From: Brachypterus glaber
Taxonomy: Eukaryota; Arthropoda; Insecta; Coleoptera; Kateretidae
Direction: 5' to 3'
NCBI GenBank assembly: GCA_958510825.1
Contig: OY294052.1
Span: 4,423,816-4,487,815, forward strand
Length of the DNA stretch: 64,000 nucleotides
How positions within the stretch are numbered: the first letter of the stretch is position 1; each line of letters starts with the position of its first letter. The notes below the pieces were generated by a model that had not been told where the DNA came from, ran no database searches, and saw only the letters and a list, made by a program, of their open reading frames with translations. Shown here piece after piece: positions 43,478-54,945 of the stretch. A program made the translations under genes and the position numbers.

Positions 43478-43617
43478 TACAAATTATAATGCAACAATTG
43501 AAGGTTATGTCAGATTGTTGTGACAGATATCAGGTTTAAATATTTAACAATAGATGGAGCAGTTTTAATTTTTTGAACTAAATTGATAAAAAACTGGTCA
43601 AATATTAAGAAAAACTA
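43478..43617 (-). repeat. Dispersed repeat DD, copy 2
   Basis: Inverse of 36265-36430, only a few differences over 130 bases by eye. Confidence 0.75.
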
Positions 43618-45318
43618 ACTAGAACTCTAGCTGGCTTTATGAATAATGGCGTGAATATCGTTACGACATACGTAAATTATCATTTGTTGGTATATAAACT
43701 CTGCTTTTGACAGGGATTTGTCCTAATCCCGATTTCTCCTTACTGTTATGGTAATCGGCTTTCTAGATGGAAGGCATCCAAGTTGTCAGACCCAAACAAA
43801 AGCAATGTGACCGCGAACTACTTTATCATTGCAAAACTATTATCATTACAAGCACTGAGCAAAATCAAAACCTAATTTAAATTTCTTTTTAACCGACTGC
43901 GCCAAAAAGTGTTAGGTGGCGATCCTTACGATCGTTGCGAACATGCTTTGCCAAACGTGAGTCCTTTTACAGGCAATTTTCAAGACTTTGAGGTAGTCTT
44001 GAAAAAAAATCCTAGAAAATTAACTCCTAGAAAGAAAGAATTCAGTTATATTTCTTTTCAGCTGTTATGATCATTGGCCTGCACTGCAATAACATTGTTA
44101 TATACTCTAACCTTTCCGTCTTTACGGCGATTCAAGTGCTGCCACCTAGTCAGAATACAGTTACATAACATCAGAGTCTGTCTTCAACACGTGGGTTACC
44201 GACATTAATAGTTACACCACTTTAATGTCATATACCGCCAGATAGTGCCTTTCTTCATTCCTTTCCTCATTCCTTTCCTCATCCATGCAGCATCAGCATG
44301 ATGGATCCAGAGGAGTCTAGCTAGATGGAGAAGAAAATGTCACAGACACACATACACATGTAAGTGCTTTTTTGCTTTTCCTTCATTTGTTCACCGCAAT
44401 TTATTCAACCGCCTTCCACAAACATAATGTATGACGCCAAAGTTATGCATAAGCTACCTATTTTTGCCTCTTTTTAATTAAATAGCCCAAAAATTTCGTA
44501 ATCCTTCACACTATAACAATAAATGGCCTAAAAATGTTGTTATTCTTTTCAGTGTGTTTTGTTTTACTTGATATTCAAAATAAGTTAAATAAAAAAGGAT
44601 TTGTTTTCATATTGACATATTTGGTGAATTTTTATCTGGAAAATATGAAAGTCGCATGAGAAATAAGGTAGCATTATCGATTTTCCTCAAAATCAACATT
44701 CTCTAGCTGCTGAATCTGACGTATTGTGCCTTTTTCCTTTACAAGTTGTTTTATTTTGTTTGTTCTTTTTTCTACGACCATCTTTGTAAATGCCTATTTT
44801 TGCACTGCTTTTTGTTTTGTAAACAAGCGATTACTTGCAGTGTGTGTAATATTGTCAAAGTCATGGTTAGAGGATTTTGTTGATTCTACTTGTAGTTTAT
44901 GTTGACACTTAAAATACTTTTTCCATTTTTTAACTAATATCCAAAAACTCAAAACCTTTTTAAGTTATTTTTTGTAAAGTTTTCTCAATCTTTAACTTAT
45001 TTCTGTTTTTATTTGTATTTTTTTATTATTTTATTTATACTCTAAAAATGCTAGTGTTTAAGCTAACGTTATAACATCATACCCGTTCATAGTTAATTTA
45101 TTCGACCGTTAAAAATAGTTTATTTTTATTGTAAAAACTAAAAAAAAATAATTAGCTTTTATAAAAGGTTTAAAAGCTAAAAATATCAAGAATATTCAAA
45201 AAGATAGTTCGAGTTGTCTTATTTACGTTTTCTAAAGTCTATTTCTTAACTCGTTTAAAAGTTAAAACGAGTGGGTGTGAGTTTTGGATTGCTCTATATA
45301 ATATTTAGTTTGAAATCA
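43618..45318. other. Unassigned region, relatively repeat-poor
   Basis: No recognised gene. A few GC-richer patches (43740-43800, 44090-44340) lack long frames. CATTCCTTTCCT is repeated three times near 44255-44283. Confidence 0.35.
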
Positions 45319-45662
45319 CCAGTCGTCGGCGTAAACTCAGTTATGACTCATCAACGTTGAAAATAAACACAGAAACATAGGCTTACGGAATAATTTTGCC
45401 GAATTATGAGGGAAATTTTTATAAGGGTCACTAAATCGAAACATTTGACGTGTTTTTCAAAGAAAAAAACCGACATTCGATTTTTATCTTTTAAGAATAC
45501 AAAAGTTTTTCTTTATCGATAACTTTTTTCCCACATTACTCGTTTAAATGGAATCATTAAAAAAAATCAAGATAAAAAGAAATAAAAACGTAAATATTTC
45601 AAACCTCGCGTCAACGCTAGAGTCGACGCGGCGCCTATGCGAGTACTGGAAATTCGCCGAGT
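45319..45662. mobile_element. MITE V, copy V1
   Basis: Left end CCAGTCGTCGGCGTAAAC, right end GGAAATTCGCCGAGTACTGG, giving short TIRs (CCAG, then CGGCG). It shares GTTATGACTCATCAACGTTG and CGCGTCAACGCTAGAGTCGA with V2 (59966). Confidence 0.7.
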
Positions 45663-46386
45663 ACTGGACAACATATTTATTTACATTTAGTTTTTTTTAC
45701 GTTGGAGTAAATAACATGTTTTTTTGAGTCAAGGTTGGAAAAACTTGAGAATTCTTACAAGAGCTCTTACCTGAATATTATACTACCTTCGTAATGAAGA
45801 TTTCATAAAAAAACTACACGTATGTTTTTAAACTACCACTACCACACACATCGTTATTAACAATACTACACTGAAAATTTGTGAGGTACCGTACCGGATG
45901 TAATTGTTATTCAGTATAACGAACCATTAATCATAGGTGGCATGAGGGGTCATGTGGCCCACCCCTACACATCAAAATATCAATCTTTTATAATTTTTTT
46001 AAAAATTTTCACTTTCCTGGCAAGATTTCACCTATAATTCTTAAGTTGGTCCCCTTCATATATAATTTTTTATGTATTATTGTGTAGGTACTTTTTTGAG
46101 ATTTTTCCTGTTTGGACTTTTATGTCCTATAAATAAATAAAAAACAAAAAAAAAAGTTTAACTGAACGCATCTTATTCGAATTTTGTGAAGAGAATGTTA
46201 AGCATTAGTGCTTTTTAGGAATATTCAGGAAAAATACGTTGTCGAGAGAATAAAACAATTTACCCTACTTTGACCTAGTTGTGACACCCCGGTTTTTAGT
46301 AAAATCTAATCAACACTTTCTAGGGAAAGTCCACGCATTCGAAAAAAAAGTCAAATTGTGCTATTTTATGAAATGTGATGTTTCCG
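45663..46386. other. Unassigned AT-rich DNA
   Basis: No gene. Nothing recognised. Confidence 0.35.
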
Positions 46387-46990
46387 CACTGAAAAAAAAG
46401 TTTATTTGCGTCAACTAAATATTTGGTTGGATATGGACAAATAAATATTTGGTTGTGACAAATAAATTTTATTTCTGTCAAATAAAATATTTTGTTCCCA
46501 TTAATAAATCATTTTGAAATTAATAGTTATTTATGTTACTAGTGGGTAAAGTAAGATATTGCCCATGAGAAAAGTCCAAACGAGGCGTCAGCCAAGCAGG
46601 TTAAATTTCGAGAGGGCAATATCGATTTACCCATGAGTGCCATACAAGGTTTTATCCAATAAATAGCTTAGGAATTCATATTTTTATTAAAAATTTTAAT
46701 GACATTTACAATAAAATAATTTGACAAGTGACAGTTGAGTGGGTAAAATAAATAATTATCCACTCAATAAAGTAAAAGCCACGCGTATTCTTGAGTTTAT
46801 CTATTTAAAATAAAGCTGGTAATTGTCTTATTATCTGTATATATTGGATAAAATTATTTGTTTACATAAACCAAATATTTATTTGACCCAAATAAAATTT
46901 ATTTGACACAATCAAATATTTAATTGTCCTGGATATATAAAAGTCCAAACCAAATATTTAGTTGACGCAAATAAACTTTTTTTTTCAGTG
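46387..46990. mobile_element. Foldback MITE (CACTGAAAAA ends) split by A5
   Basis: CACTGAAAAAAAAGTTTATT continues for about 42 bp (GCGTCAACTAAATATTTGG) and is mirrored at the right end. The arms are rich in AAATATTTG/CAAATAAAT words. Element A5 occupies the middle. No clear target duplication was found. Confidence 0.8.
46521..46854 (+). mobile_element. Element A, copy A5
   Basis: AATAGTTATTTATGTTACTAG to TATTGGATAAAA. One hairpin arm is altered (GAGAAAAGTCCAAACGAGGCG instead of ATTAACCTGC), which shortens the hairpin. Confidence 0.8.
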
Positions 46991-47154
46991 AGAGGATATT
47001 TTTTTTTTCGTTCATGAAGTTCTTCCAAAGCATTAAAAAAATGAAAAATCGTATTTTTCAAATACTTACTTTTGCAACTCTAAAACAGTTAGATAAAATA
47101 AATTTAAAGGTAGATTTAAGGCCAGCAGAAAAAAATCTTATTTTTTTATAAGTA
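46991..47154. other. Unassigned spacer
   Basis: Nothing recognised. Confidence 0.3.
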
Positions 47155-47278
47155 GGGTGGCAAAAAAATTCAAAAATTTTTGAAAATTTGAAAAAATATA
47201 AGGATTCGAATAGTATATATTATTAAAGTTCATAGATAATTTTTTTGTTAGCCGACTTTTTTACAATTCGTGCCACCC
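47155..47278. mobile_element. Very small TA-flanked MITE, GGGTGGCA ends
   Basis: TA, GGGTGGCAAAAAAATTC at the left, AATTCGTGCCACCC, TA at the right. 124 bp with about 8-bp perfect TIRs. Confidence 0.65.
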
Positions 47279-47767
47279 TATGGGCCTATATCTACTTCTT
47301 TACTAGATATTTAGTTAAAACATCCTTTGTATTTTAATACACAATTTAATTCTATTATAAAATAAAATAAATAAAATAAAGCAATTTTATTTGTTTTATG
47401 TTGGCTGAAGTGTAGCTTTTAAATCAAAATTTATTAAATTAAATTTTAATTTGATTTGAGCATATAAATAAATCAGTGTAATATATGTTTTTATTACGAA
47501 TAAAAACAAATATATGCGGCTTTGCTTTTTATTTATTTTATTTAAGTAAACACAGGGTGTTCCAAACTGTATGTACTGAAAGCATATTAAGCTTAGCTCG
47601 GTTAGGTAATCTTAATAAACAAATAACTGGTTTATTTGTTACAATTAAAAGTAAGAATAAGTTATTAATCACAATTAAACATTTAAGAATTAATAGACTA
47701 TTTATCTGAACGGATTTAAAATCTCTGACCACAATTTATATATGATAATCTTAAATAGTATAAAATA
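47279..47767. other. Unassigned AT-rich DNA
   Basis: CACAGGGTGTTCCAAACTG near 47552 resembles a single C-type end. Overlapping frames on both strands show no motif. Confidence 0.35.
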
Positions 47768-47925
47768 GAGTCCACTATGGTCATTTCTAAGGAATACAGT
47801 CCATTATCTTCCGAAACCGAGCACCTCAAATTTTACTGTTGATGGTTTAGTAATGTATACTTCCTACTAACAGGATTAACTCTTGGTTTGCTTTGACAAG
47901 TCACTTAAACTTAGTAGTAAGTAGT
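47768..47925 (+). repeat. Y-family fragment
   Basis: GGAATACAGTCCATT and GACAAGTCACTTAAACTTA match the right part of Y (6058-6140). Confidence 0.5.
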
Positions 47926-47929
47926 AAAT

Positions 47930-48513
47930 TTTTTTGGGTTGGCCAAAGCCTGACAACTAGGCCATTTCTGGCCCTTTTTGTCACCACAGGCAATCCCAGC
48001 CATTTACTAATTTGAGTCCTCCTTGAACCTGCCCGTCCTTTCAATAAAGGTCAGGATATTGGCCCAGGGGAGATCTCTTAGTTCCTCTTGGTTGAGTCTT
48101 TGAGTTTCAAAGACTTGCAACCTGATCCTGTCGTATCTGACACACTCGGCCAAGTAATGAGAGGATGTTTCATCCTCTCCGCACTCTGGGCATAGCGGAC
48201 TCTCTAGAATCCGCATTGTTGCCAGGTGCTTCCTTAGCCTGCAGTGGCCCGTGAGGACCCCTACAAGTTGTCTGAGTGAAGTTCTTCCTTTTTCCAGCAA
48301 CCAGTCGGTCTTTGATTTGCTTGGGCTAGCCAGGAAGTCCCTAGCTTGCCGGCAACCGTCGACCGCCCTCCATTGCTCCTTTAGCTTGGTATAAGCCCAC
48401 TCATCGAGAGCGGTCTTTACCTGCTTCCTTGTAACACCCAATATAGGTTCCGGCCCCGTGCAGGCCATCCCTGATCCGAGTCTTGCAAGTTCAACGTTAG
48501 GGTAAGGCGTTTT
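47930..48513 (-). pseudogene. Non-LTR retrotransposon ORF2 C-terminal remnant
   Basis: The minus-strand frame is open from about 48513 to a stop at 48007. It begins with the end of an RNase H-like domain (VELARLGSGM, TGPEPILG). Then come a conserved C-terminal block (LTGHCRLRKHLATM) and a CCHC-type zinc finger: CPECGEDETSSHYLAEC with the pattern C-x2-C-x8-H-x4-C. This organisation is usual for I/R1/LOA-type non-LTR elements that encode RNase H after reverse transcriptase. The endonuclease and reverse transcriptase are absent, so the copy is 5'-truncated. It is clearly GC-richer than its surroundings. A 3' UTR of about 60 bases ends in a short A-run at 47930-47936. The stretch still present has no stop, suggesting a fairly recent insertion. 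Clade assignment is an inference. Confidence 0.8.
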
Positions 48514-48802
48514 TCTATTCTCCCTGTTGTAAAAATTTAAATGATGTTTTATAAGCTTAAAAGTTAAGACAGTGCGTGTTATCCATATAATCTAGTTAAA
48601 AGGTAAGTTTTATCAAAAAATGGGGAGAAAATGTTTGCTTTTAATAGCTTCATTTAGGAGTTAAAATGTTAACTCCTCAGAGGCGCTTAATTATGCAAGT
48701 GGGGTGCATAAAATTAGTTTTAGGTAGATTACTTGTATATTTTTTGTCGTACGATAAAACAGGTACAGAAACTAATAAGTACACCTTTCAAAGGATTATA
48801 CA

Positions 48803-48890
48803 CTGAGAAAATTATCGGATTTTATTCACTGAAAAAAGTAAACGGATATGCTTTTTAATTTAAATAACAACAAATTTATTTTTTCTCGGT
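48803..48890. mobile_element. Tiny TA-flanked MITE, CACTGAGAAAA ends
   Basis: CACTGAGAAAATT after TA and TTTTTTCTCGGTG before TA. About 90 bp, with an internal CACTGAAAAAAG repeated start. Confidence 0.6.
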
Positions 48891-50059
48891 GTAGATAAGT
48901 GGTTGGAATAAACAAAGTTCTGTATTGACCCGATTTCTGTATATTTCAACTAATTTTTTGGATTTATCAACTCAAATATACTATAAAATACGCACAGAGT
49001 ACGCGAACCTAGCACGAGAAAAAAGCACTCAATGTGCACTGAAATGGTTTTCGTCGAGGTGCGTATACTATTTTTCCTACAACCTAACACCTAAACACCA
49101 CAAAATGCAAAAATTATTTTAAAATTAGTTTGTCAATTTGAGGTTATTTGTTTGACGTTTCTAACTTCCTGACAGCAGATATGTAAAATCAGCTGACTGT
49201 CACTTTCCGACCGCTGTCATAGCAACGGGTGGAAAATAGACACTAACTACTAACTAGGTCGTAGGAAAACTAATCTTCTAGCGCACCGTGAAAATCGTGT
49301 TCAGTGGAAAACCAATATTTATTGGCATTGTAGTATATAATTCAAAATAAACGGTCTTTATCGGAAATATTGTTTAATGATTTAAATGGATATTAACCGG
49401 TTCATTGGCAATTATTGGCAAATAATGTCATTGGCAAACATAGTGTGTAAGGATGCAACCATATGGTGCGTTGGAAGCAAGTCATTTTTCGACTTTCTTA
49501 TACCCAGTTTTTTCCTTTACAAAAAAAAAGAAAGAGGAGGAGGAGGAGGAGGGCCCCATACATTGCCAAACCTTCCCCAGGTAGCGGTGAGACAGACTAC
49601 CCAGTCTGCTCTCAAAATCTTTTCCTCTTTCCTTTTTTGCTACATGCGTAGCATTTTATTTGAAATTTCCTTTATTTAATTGCATTATAATTATAGTTTA
49701 CAAAAAGCCTTAACATTTAATTTTGAAGGGGTGGATACAGGTGAAGTACCTTGCCTGTCATTTTCACGACAAACAAGGCCCCAGCCCAACTTAAAATTTG
49801 CGGCGTATAGTCGCGGGAGGTACCGTAATCCTCCCAAAAAAATTATTTATGTGTCGTTAGCATCATTCTAGGACAAAAATTAAAAAGTACGTCATTTTTT
49901 TTATTCCCCTTAAAAAAATCACCTGCGGTGCGTTTCATGGCTAGTGTCATCGAGCAAAAAATTTTAAGAATTAATTTCCCACAAAATTCTCTTAATTTTT
50001 GATGCATTCGCAAAAAAATGGATTACCCCCCTACCTTGATTCTAGATCCGTCCCTGCCT
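48891..50059. other. Unassigned, with (GGA)n and GC-richer patches
   Basis: (GGA)n at about 49534-49553. GC-richer patches at 49555-49610 and 49730-49840 have frames of 60-100 codons in several phases, but none with a recognisable motif or convincing splice signals. They may be old transposon coding debris. Confidence 0.35.
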
Positions 50060-50200
50060 TAGACAACCTACAGAGAAAAAACCAAGTATGTCTTTCGATA
50101 TGTTCAAAGCCATATTTTCTTGTTTTTGAAGGCGCGGATCTTCATTCAAGTACATTGACTTTGGTTCAAAGAAATGCATCTCTGCATCAATCTTAAACCT
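50060..50200 (+). repeat. Diverged copy of the 62033 foldback family
   Basis: CGATATGTTCAAAGCCATAT, CTTCATTCAAGTACATTGAC and TTTGGTTCAAAGAAATGC match the foldback at 62033-62245. The arms are shortened. Confidence 0.6.
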
Positions 50201-50714
50201 CGTTCAATACCACCGTGTAGTGAGTGAGGATTCAAGCGTGTATGGATCTCGCACAGGAAAGTTAATACTCGGTTATAATATCCAAAACATTATCGATTGG
50301 AGTGTAAAATTGACCTAGATAGAACTTTTGGTCAAAATTATGCGTCTGTCATCCATAACCACTAAAAATTTTTGGAATTGTCAGCTCTGCCTTTTAACTT
50401 TTGAACGGCTTAAGATATCAACATGAAATTTGAAATACGTAAAAACCATAACCCAAATAATTTTAAGTCCAAACGTTAAAGGGGGAGGGCTTTAGACACG
50501 CACTATTTTAAATTAGTATTTAATGAACTATTATTCACGGCCGTGATTAATAGGCCTATTAATCACGGGTCTGTAAAAATAAATCTTTTAAACTTTAAAA
50601 TGGCCGTGGTTAAAGTATAGTATTCTACTCGCGTATAATAGCTATTAATCATTCGAGTGATTCGACCACTCACCTAACGGCTCGTGTCCCAACATTCACC
50701 CCCACTGATTAATA
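50201..50714. other. Unassigned, with a TTAATCACGG inverted motif
   Basis: CACGGCCGTGATTAATAGG/CCTATTAATCACGG forms a short inverted repeat at 50536-50570. No gene. Confidence 0.4.
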
Positions 50715-51520
50715 GCAATGGAGATTTCTCCATTTAGATTAGACAGGGACAAAAGTTCTACCCAAAAAGGCTAGAAGTAATATCACCAACATAAAGAAAA
50801 AAAATGTACTAGGTTTTATGTTGGCTGCACTGTCAGTAATGCCATTTTCGTTAGCCACTGTCATTGTGTGAGCTGCGTTTGATATTGTTTTGATTTCAGT
50901 TTTTTGTGTGTTTTACTAAATATTGTGTTTTTATTGACTATTATAGTACTTTTACGAATTTTGATATTTAAATATTGTTTACCAAAGGTAAGTTCTTTCT
51001 TTATACCTTAGATTTAAAGCCTAGGCGAAATTCGTTTGGACTTTTGCAACCCTTGTAAAAACATCTTGGCATTTGGTAGCTATAACAGAAATAACGCTCG
51101 TCATAAAATTAATTTCTTGAAATGTAGAAACTGGTAACGATATTAAAATATATAATAATAATATATAGTTAATAATAAATATGATAAACGTTAAATAAAT
51201 TCATATTTACCTTTTCATATTTGAGGTTATGTTTTGTAAATAAATAAACAGATTAAGCAACCAACCTAAGAACAATTAATAGGATTATATTTCATTCTTT
51301 ATTTTACTATTAAATCGTCAGTTTTATTTCTTAGCAAAAAATATTCATTTCTTTAGGTTTATTTACAAAAATCAACGATAATTGTTGATAAAAATTGAAA
51401 AAAATGCAATATTTTTTTAATTTATTTAAGTTGGTAGTGGTGTGCCGTGCACAAATGAGATAGAGATAGGGTAGACGTCTTCTGTTTCATAATTCTAGTT
51501 GTACAGATCTCTATTATTAG
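50715..51520 (-). mobile_element. Element X, copy 2
   Basis: The ends match 5339-5760 in inverse (TTAGATTAGACAGGGACAAA; GAGATAGGGTAGACGTCTTC). The interior of about 650 bp differs from copy 1 and has no recognised frame. Confidence 0.5.
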
Positions 51521-51524
51521 TATA

Positions 51525-51645
51525 TAGGTAAGGCCTTAGGTAAGCGCCAGCCAGACGCTCCCATAACTAACATAATATATAACATACGATGCCGTTATTA
51601 GCTTGATGTGCCGTCATGTATCTTGCCCTAGTATAGGTACTCTCT
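51525..51645 (+). repeat. Repeat E, copy 2
   Basis: CATAACTAACATAATATATAAC, ATACGATGCCGTTATTAGC and TTGATGTGCCGTCATG match the 5' segment of D3 (26810-26910). Confidence 0.6.
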
Positions 51646-52374
51646 GCAATATTGAAATTTTTATTGGTGCATTTTTTAGTTCCTATTTTTGATGCTCAGA
51701 ACGTGAAATTGCCTCTTTAATTGCAATTTCCTAGAACACGGTTAGTCTTACAGTGTTACATAAAGAGTACCTATAAATTTAAGCTTGGTTTGGTAACCCA
51801 ACAATAATATTAGATAGTAGATGGTTGGATTAGGGTTATTTATATTAAAAAACCTTTTTTTACTAAAACTGCCGACGTTTCGTTGGCTTTATTCCAACTT
51901 CTTCAAAAGGCACAAGTAAGTTAGTTGTGCCTTTTGAAGAAGTTGGAATAAAGCCAACGAAACGTCGGCAGTTTTAGTAAAAAAACGATTTTTAATATAA
52001 ATAACCCTAATCCAACCATCTACTATCTAATATAAAGAGTACCTTTTTGATGTATTCTCAATTACGATTAAAAAATTTGGGGCAAAAAAGTGGCCCCCCT
52101 ATTTCGCACGTCCCTGATTTAAATTACCTAATAAAAATTACATGAAATGATAGCCTTTATCAATATTAGGGCATGTGCAAAATTTCTTTAGTGTGGTTTA
52201 TGGGGTTCCAGAAATATTAAATAAAAATACTTTTTAGATGTACCCTTTGGAAGGTCGTAGCTCCCTTAGGGCTCATTTCCGGACCAGCCTTTATAGGAAC
52301 TTTTTTTCCTATTTTTTAACGTAAAATTATATCTTATATCTTAAATTTCTCGAACTTATTTCTGAATAACCCTG
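51646..52374 (+). mobile_element. Family C element C8, split by F1
   Basis: TTTTTATTGGTGCATTTTTT, GGTTAGTCTTACAGTGTTAC, then the F1 insertion, then GTACCTTTTTGATG, GGGCTCATTTCCGGACCAG and the end CCCTG before TA. The left arm is missing. Confidence 0.75.
51760..52044 (+). mobile_element. F-type palindromic element F1, 13-bp target duplication
   Basis: ATAAAGAGTACCT at 51760-51772 and 52032-52044. Between them lie a leader of about 34 bases and a nearly perfect palindrome (ATATTAGATAGTAGATGG and its inverse). Removing the insert restores the C-family sequence (CAAGAGTACCTTTTTT in C1). Each arm carries TTGAAGA, A, stem GTTGG, loop AATAAAG, CCAAC, GAAACGTC. Confidence 0.8.
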
Positions 52375-52426
52375 TATGTATGTATGTAGTCGGCAAATAA
52401 ATGTAAATTTAAAAAATAAATATTTA

Positions 52427-52431
<5 letters not shown>

Positions 52432-52494
<63 letters not shown>
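52432..52494. repeat. (TA)n microsatellite, about 63 bp
   Basis: Uninterrupted TA dinucleotides. The IYIYIY frame across it is an artefact. Confidence 0.98.
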
Positions 52495-52498
<4 letters not shown>

Positions 52499-52544
52499 TG
52501 TGTGACTTGACAATACCACAAAATGACAATTTTTTTTATAAATA

Positions 52545-53045
52545 AGGAAAAACTGATTTCGGACTTTGCCCTGCTTGATTGAAAACTAATTTTTGTTGAA
52601 ATAAAAAAAATTTAAATTGTAGGTGGCGCCAGATATCAGTAAAAAATTAAAAAGTTTTGAGGTAAACTTACCTTTTCATAACAGATACAAAAAAAAGTTA
52701 TTTAAAAAAGAGATTTATAATCAAAAATAAGAGCTGCATGTCAAATTTTAATAATTTTAATTTGCAATAATTTTTTAAATAGTGTCAAGTTTCCAGTGTT
52801 TGATTTTTTTTTAATAAAAAATTTTTGAAGTAAAGGTATTAAATTTTGGCATGCGGCTCTTATTTTTGATTATAAATATATTTTTTAAATAACGTTTTTT
52901 CGTATCTTTTACGGAAAGGTAAGTTTACCTGAAAAAATTTTACTCTTTCACTGATATCTGGCACCACCTATAATTTTTCAAAATTTTATTTTGACAAAAA
53001 TTAGTTTTTAAGCAAGCAGGGCAAAATACCAAAGCAGATTTTCTT
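52545..53045. mobile_element. Foldback element JJ
   Basis: TTTGCCCTGCTTGATTG pairs with CAAGCAGGGCAAAA. AGGTGGCGCCAGATATCAG pairs with CTGATATCTGGCACCACCT. TTATAATCAAAAATAAGAGC pairs with GCTCTTATTTTTGATTATAA. About 500 bp, centre near 52795. Confidence 0.85.
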
Positions 53046-53994
53046 AATTCGAAAAAAAAATATATATATAAAAAAAAGTTTCAAAGTGATTTTCACCTAT
53101 TTTTGTAGTGTATGAATCTATCAACTTAATTCAGACAGTAATTAAAGAGTGTTTAATTAAAATATACTTTGGCCGCATCAACCAAGCGTTTATTACTTGC
53201 TAGATTAATATTGGGTTGGTCTTTTTATGGACGGGACATAAAAAGAAAATTCTATACAAGTGATTTATGTCTTCACAGAACATTATTTCGAGGATCTTTC
53301 TTGAAATTATAAAAGTTTATTTGACATGGATCAGTGTTAAAATTATACAGCTTTTTGCTCGCAAAATACATACCTAACCCTTAACTACACCCTTCTATGC
53401 TCACAAAATACATACCTCACCCTTTAAAAAGTATATGAAATAGTATATTGTTTTACTAAGAGGAAAAGTGAAAAACTTTTCCTCTGAGTGAAACATACTA
53501 TTTTTTCTTCAAGCATCCTATATATTTTTTTTAAATATTAATTTTTGAATTTAATTTATTCAGTAATAAAATATGTTTTTTTTATTAAAATAGGCCAATA
53601 AAACCCTTTCGAAATAAACTTAAACCTTCCTTAGCTCATTTAAATTTTTTTTCGTAGGCTAAATCGTACACTTTTCGCGATTTCGATAGTAACGTATAAT
53701 CTAGCATTTGCAATTTCGGAGAGATTTGTAGGTGTATAAACCACATATTCTTATTCAATCATTTTTAATCAATTTCACACAACGTTTTTGCACAGAATCT
53801 CGAGTCAACCACCTGTTTACATAATAAACAAACAAGTTTGAAGTACGGCTGTCATCAAAGTCAAAGAGTGCTGCCGCCAGTGGTGGTTTTGCTAACTAAC
53901 TTTTTTTACGGCGTACAACAATGAACTCATTTTTTTACTGTAAAAAAATAGATCACTTCTAACTAGTGTGTTCAGTTATAAAATATAAACATTT
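53046..53994. other. Unassigned AT-rich DNA
   Basis: CTCACAAAATACATACCTCACC near 53399 is a near-duplicate of a preceding phrase at 53358. AAGAGGAAAAGTG/CACTTTTCCTCTG-like hairpin near 53459-53487. No gene. Confidence 0.4.
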
Positions 53995-54945
53995 TAGTAC
54001 GCTTGAAGAAAAATATATTTTTAACTTACCGAGTCAATTATATTACATTTAAATTAGTCTGTTTTCAGTTTTACACAAGTATTCAGCAGGTCAAGTGGTA
54101 AAAACACACTCTAAATAAATCATTTGACATATGACAGAAGCTTATTTGGGGCTCTCCGTGACTCTTTAGCTATGTAAACCAAAATAAATAAATAAATAAT
54201 TAAATTAAATAAATGTCAGTACTACTAAAAAGTCGAAAAAACTCCTATTTAATCAAACTGTTATTTCATAAATTCTTTAAAAAATTGAGTATTACGTAAG
54301 TCCAAACAGTCCAAACGTCACTTTTTAAAGACTGCCTCAGAATTATTGTGTATATCTATAATAAATTAATAGTAAAAAAACATTTTTAAGAACAAGGTTT
54401 TATTTAAGTGCTCTAAAAAGAAGAAAATAAATTTTCAAGTATATCAAACCCACCATTTTGTTACATTATACAATTTTATATGAGTATGTAACCTAATTTT
54501 AGTTTTAAATTATCTTGTGTGGGTAACAAACGAATTTTTTAAATTTTAGGGGTGGGGGGCTTGTTGGGTAAGTTTTATGTAAAATTGTATTGTCAGCTGA
54601 GTTTAGCATGTGTACCAAATTTTAGCTTTCTAAGTATATTCTAAGTGGTCGAAAAAGCCTTTAGCAGATTTGCCCTAAACAAACAAATAAACAAACATTG
54701 TAAGTTAAATAAAAGCTTGTATAAATAGCTTAATCTGAATGTAAGAAATGTAGTGTAAATGAATAGGTAAGTTAAAAATAGATTTTTTGGTGATTCATTG
54801 CCACAGCTTTCGGAGCTTCTAGCACCCAAAGTAACCGGATCCGGAGCCTAAAAATTTGGAAATAGCTTGACTTGAATGGAATTTAAGACATATATACAGC
54901 TGGGAGAAAATAATGAAATAAAAATGGTCACCAGTTCTCCAACTA
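53995..54945. mobile_element. Foldback S, copy S2, split by T2
   Basis: Matches S1: TATTTTTAACTTACCGAGTC, CAGGTCAAGTGGTAAAAAC, GGAGCCTAAAAATTTGG and the end GGTCACCAGTTCTCC. The left terminus is not preserved. Repeat T2 interrupts it. Confidence 0.75.
54391..54722 (+). mobile_element. Repeat T, copy 2, inside S2
   Basis: Ends AACAAGGTTTTATTTAA and TTAAATAAAAGCTTGT are inverse. The interior matches 10861-11100, including AGGGGTGGGGGG and the AAACAAACAAAT tract. Confidence 0.7.

Noticed and set aside
47485..47732. Opposed frames of 74 and 64 codons
   Set aside because: AT-rich, overlapping, and lacking splice or domain evidence.
51900..51975. Firm annotation as a self-cleaving hammerhead ribozyme
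   Set aside because: F1 has T where the core needs C, an extra base before stem II, and no visible stem III partner. It is reported only as hammerhead-like.
52327..52521. 64-codon frame with IYIYIY
   Set aside because: Translation of the (TA)n microsatellite.
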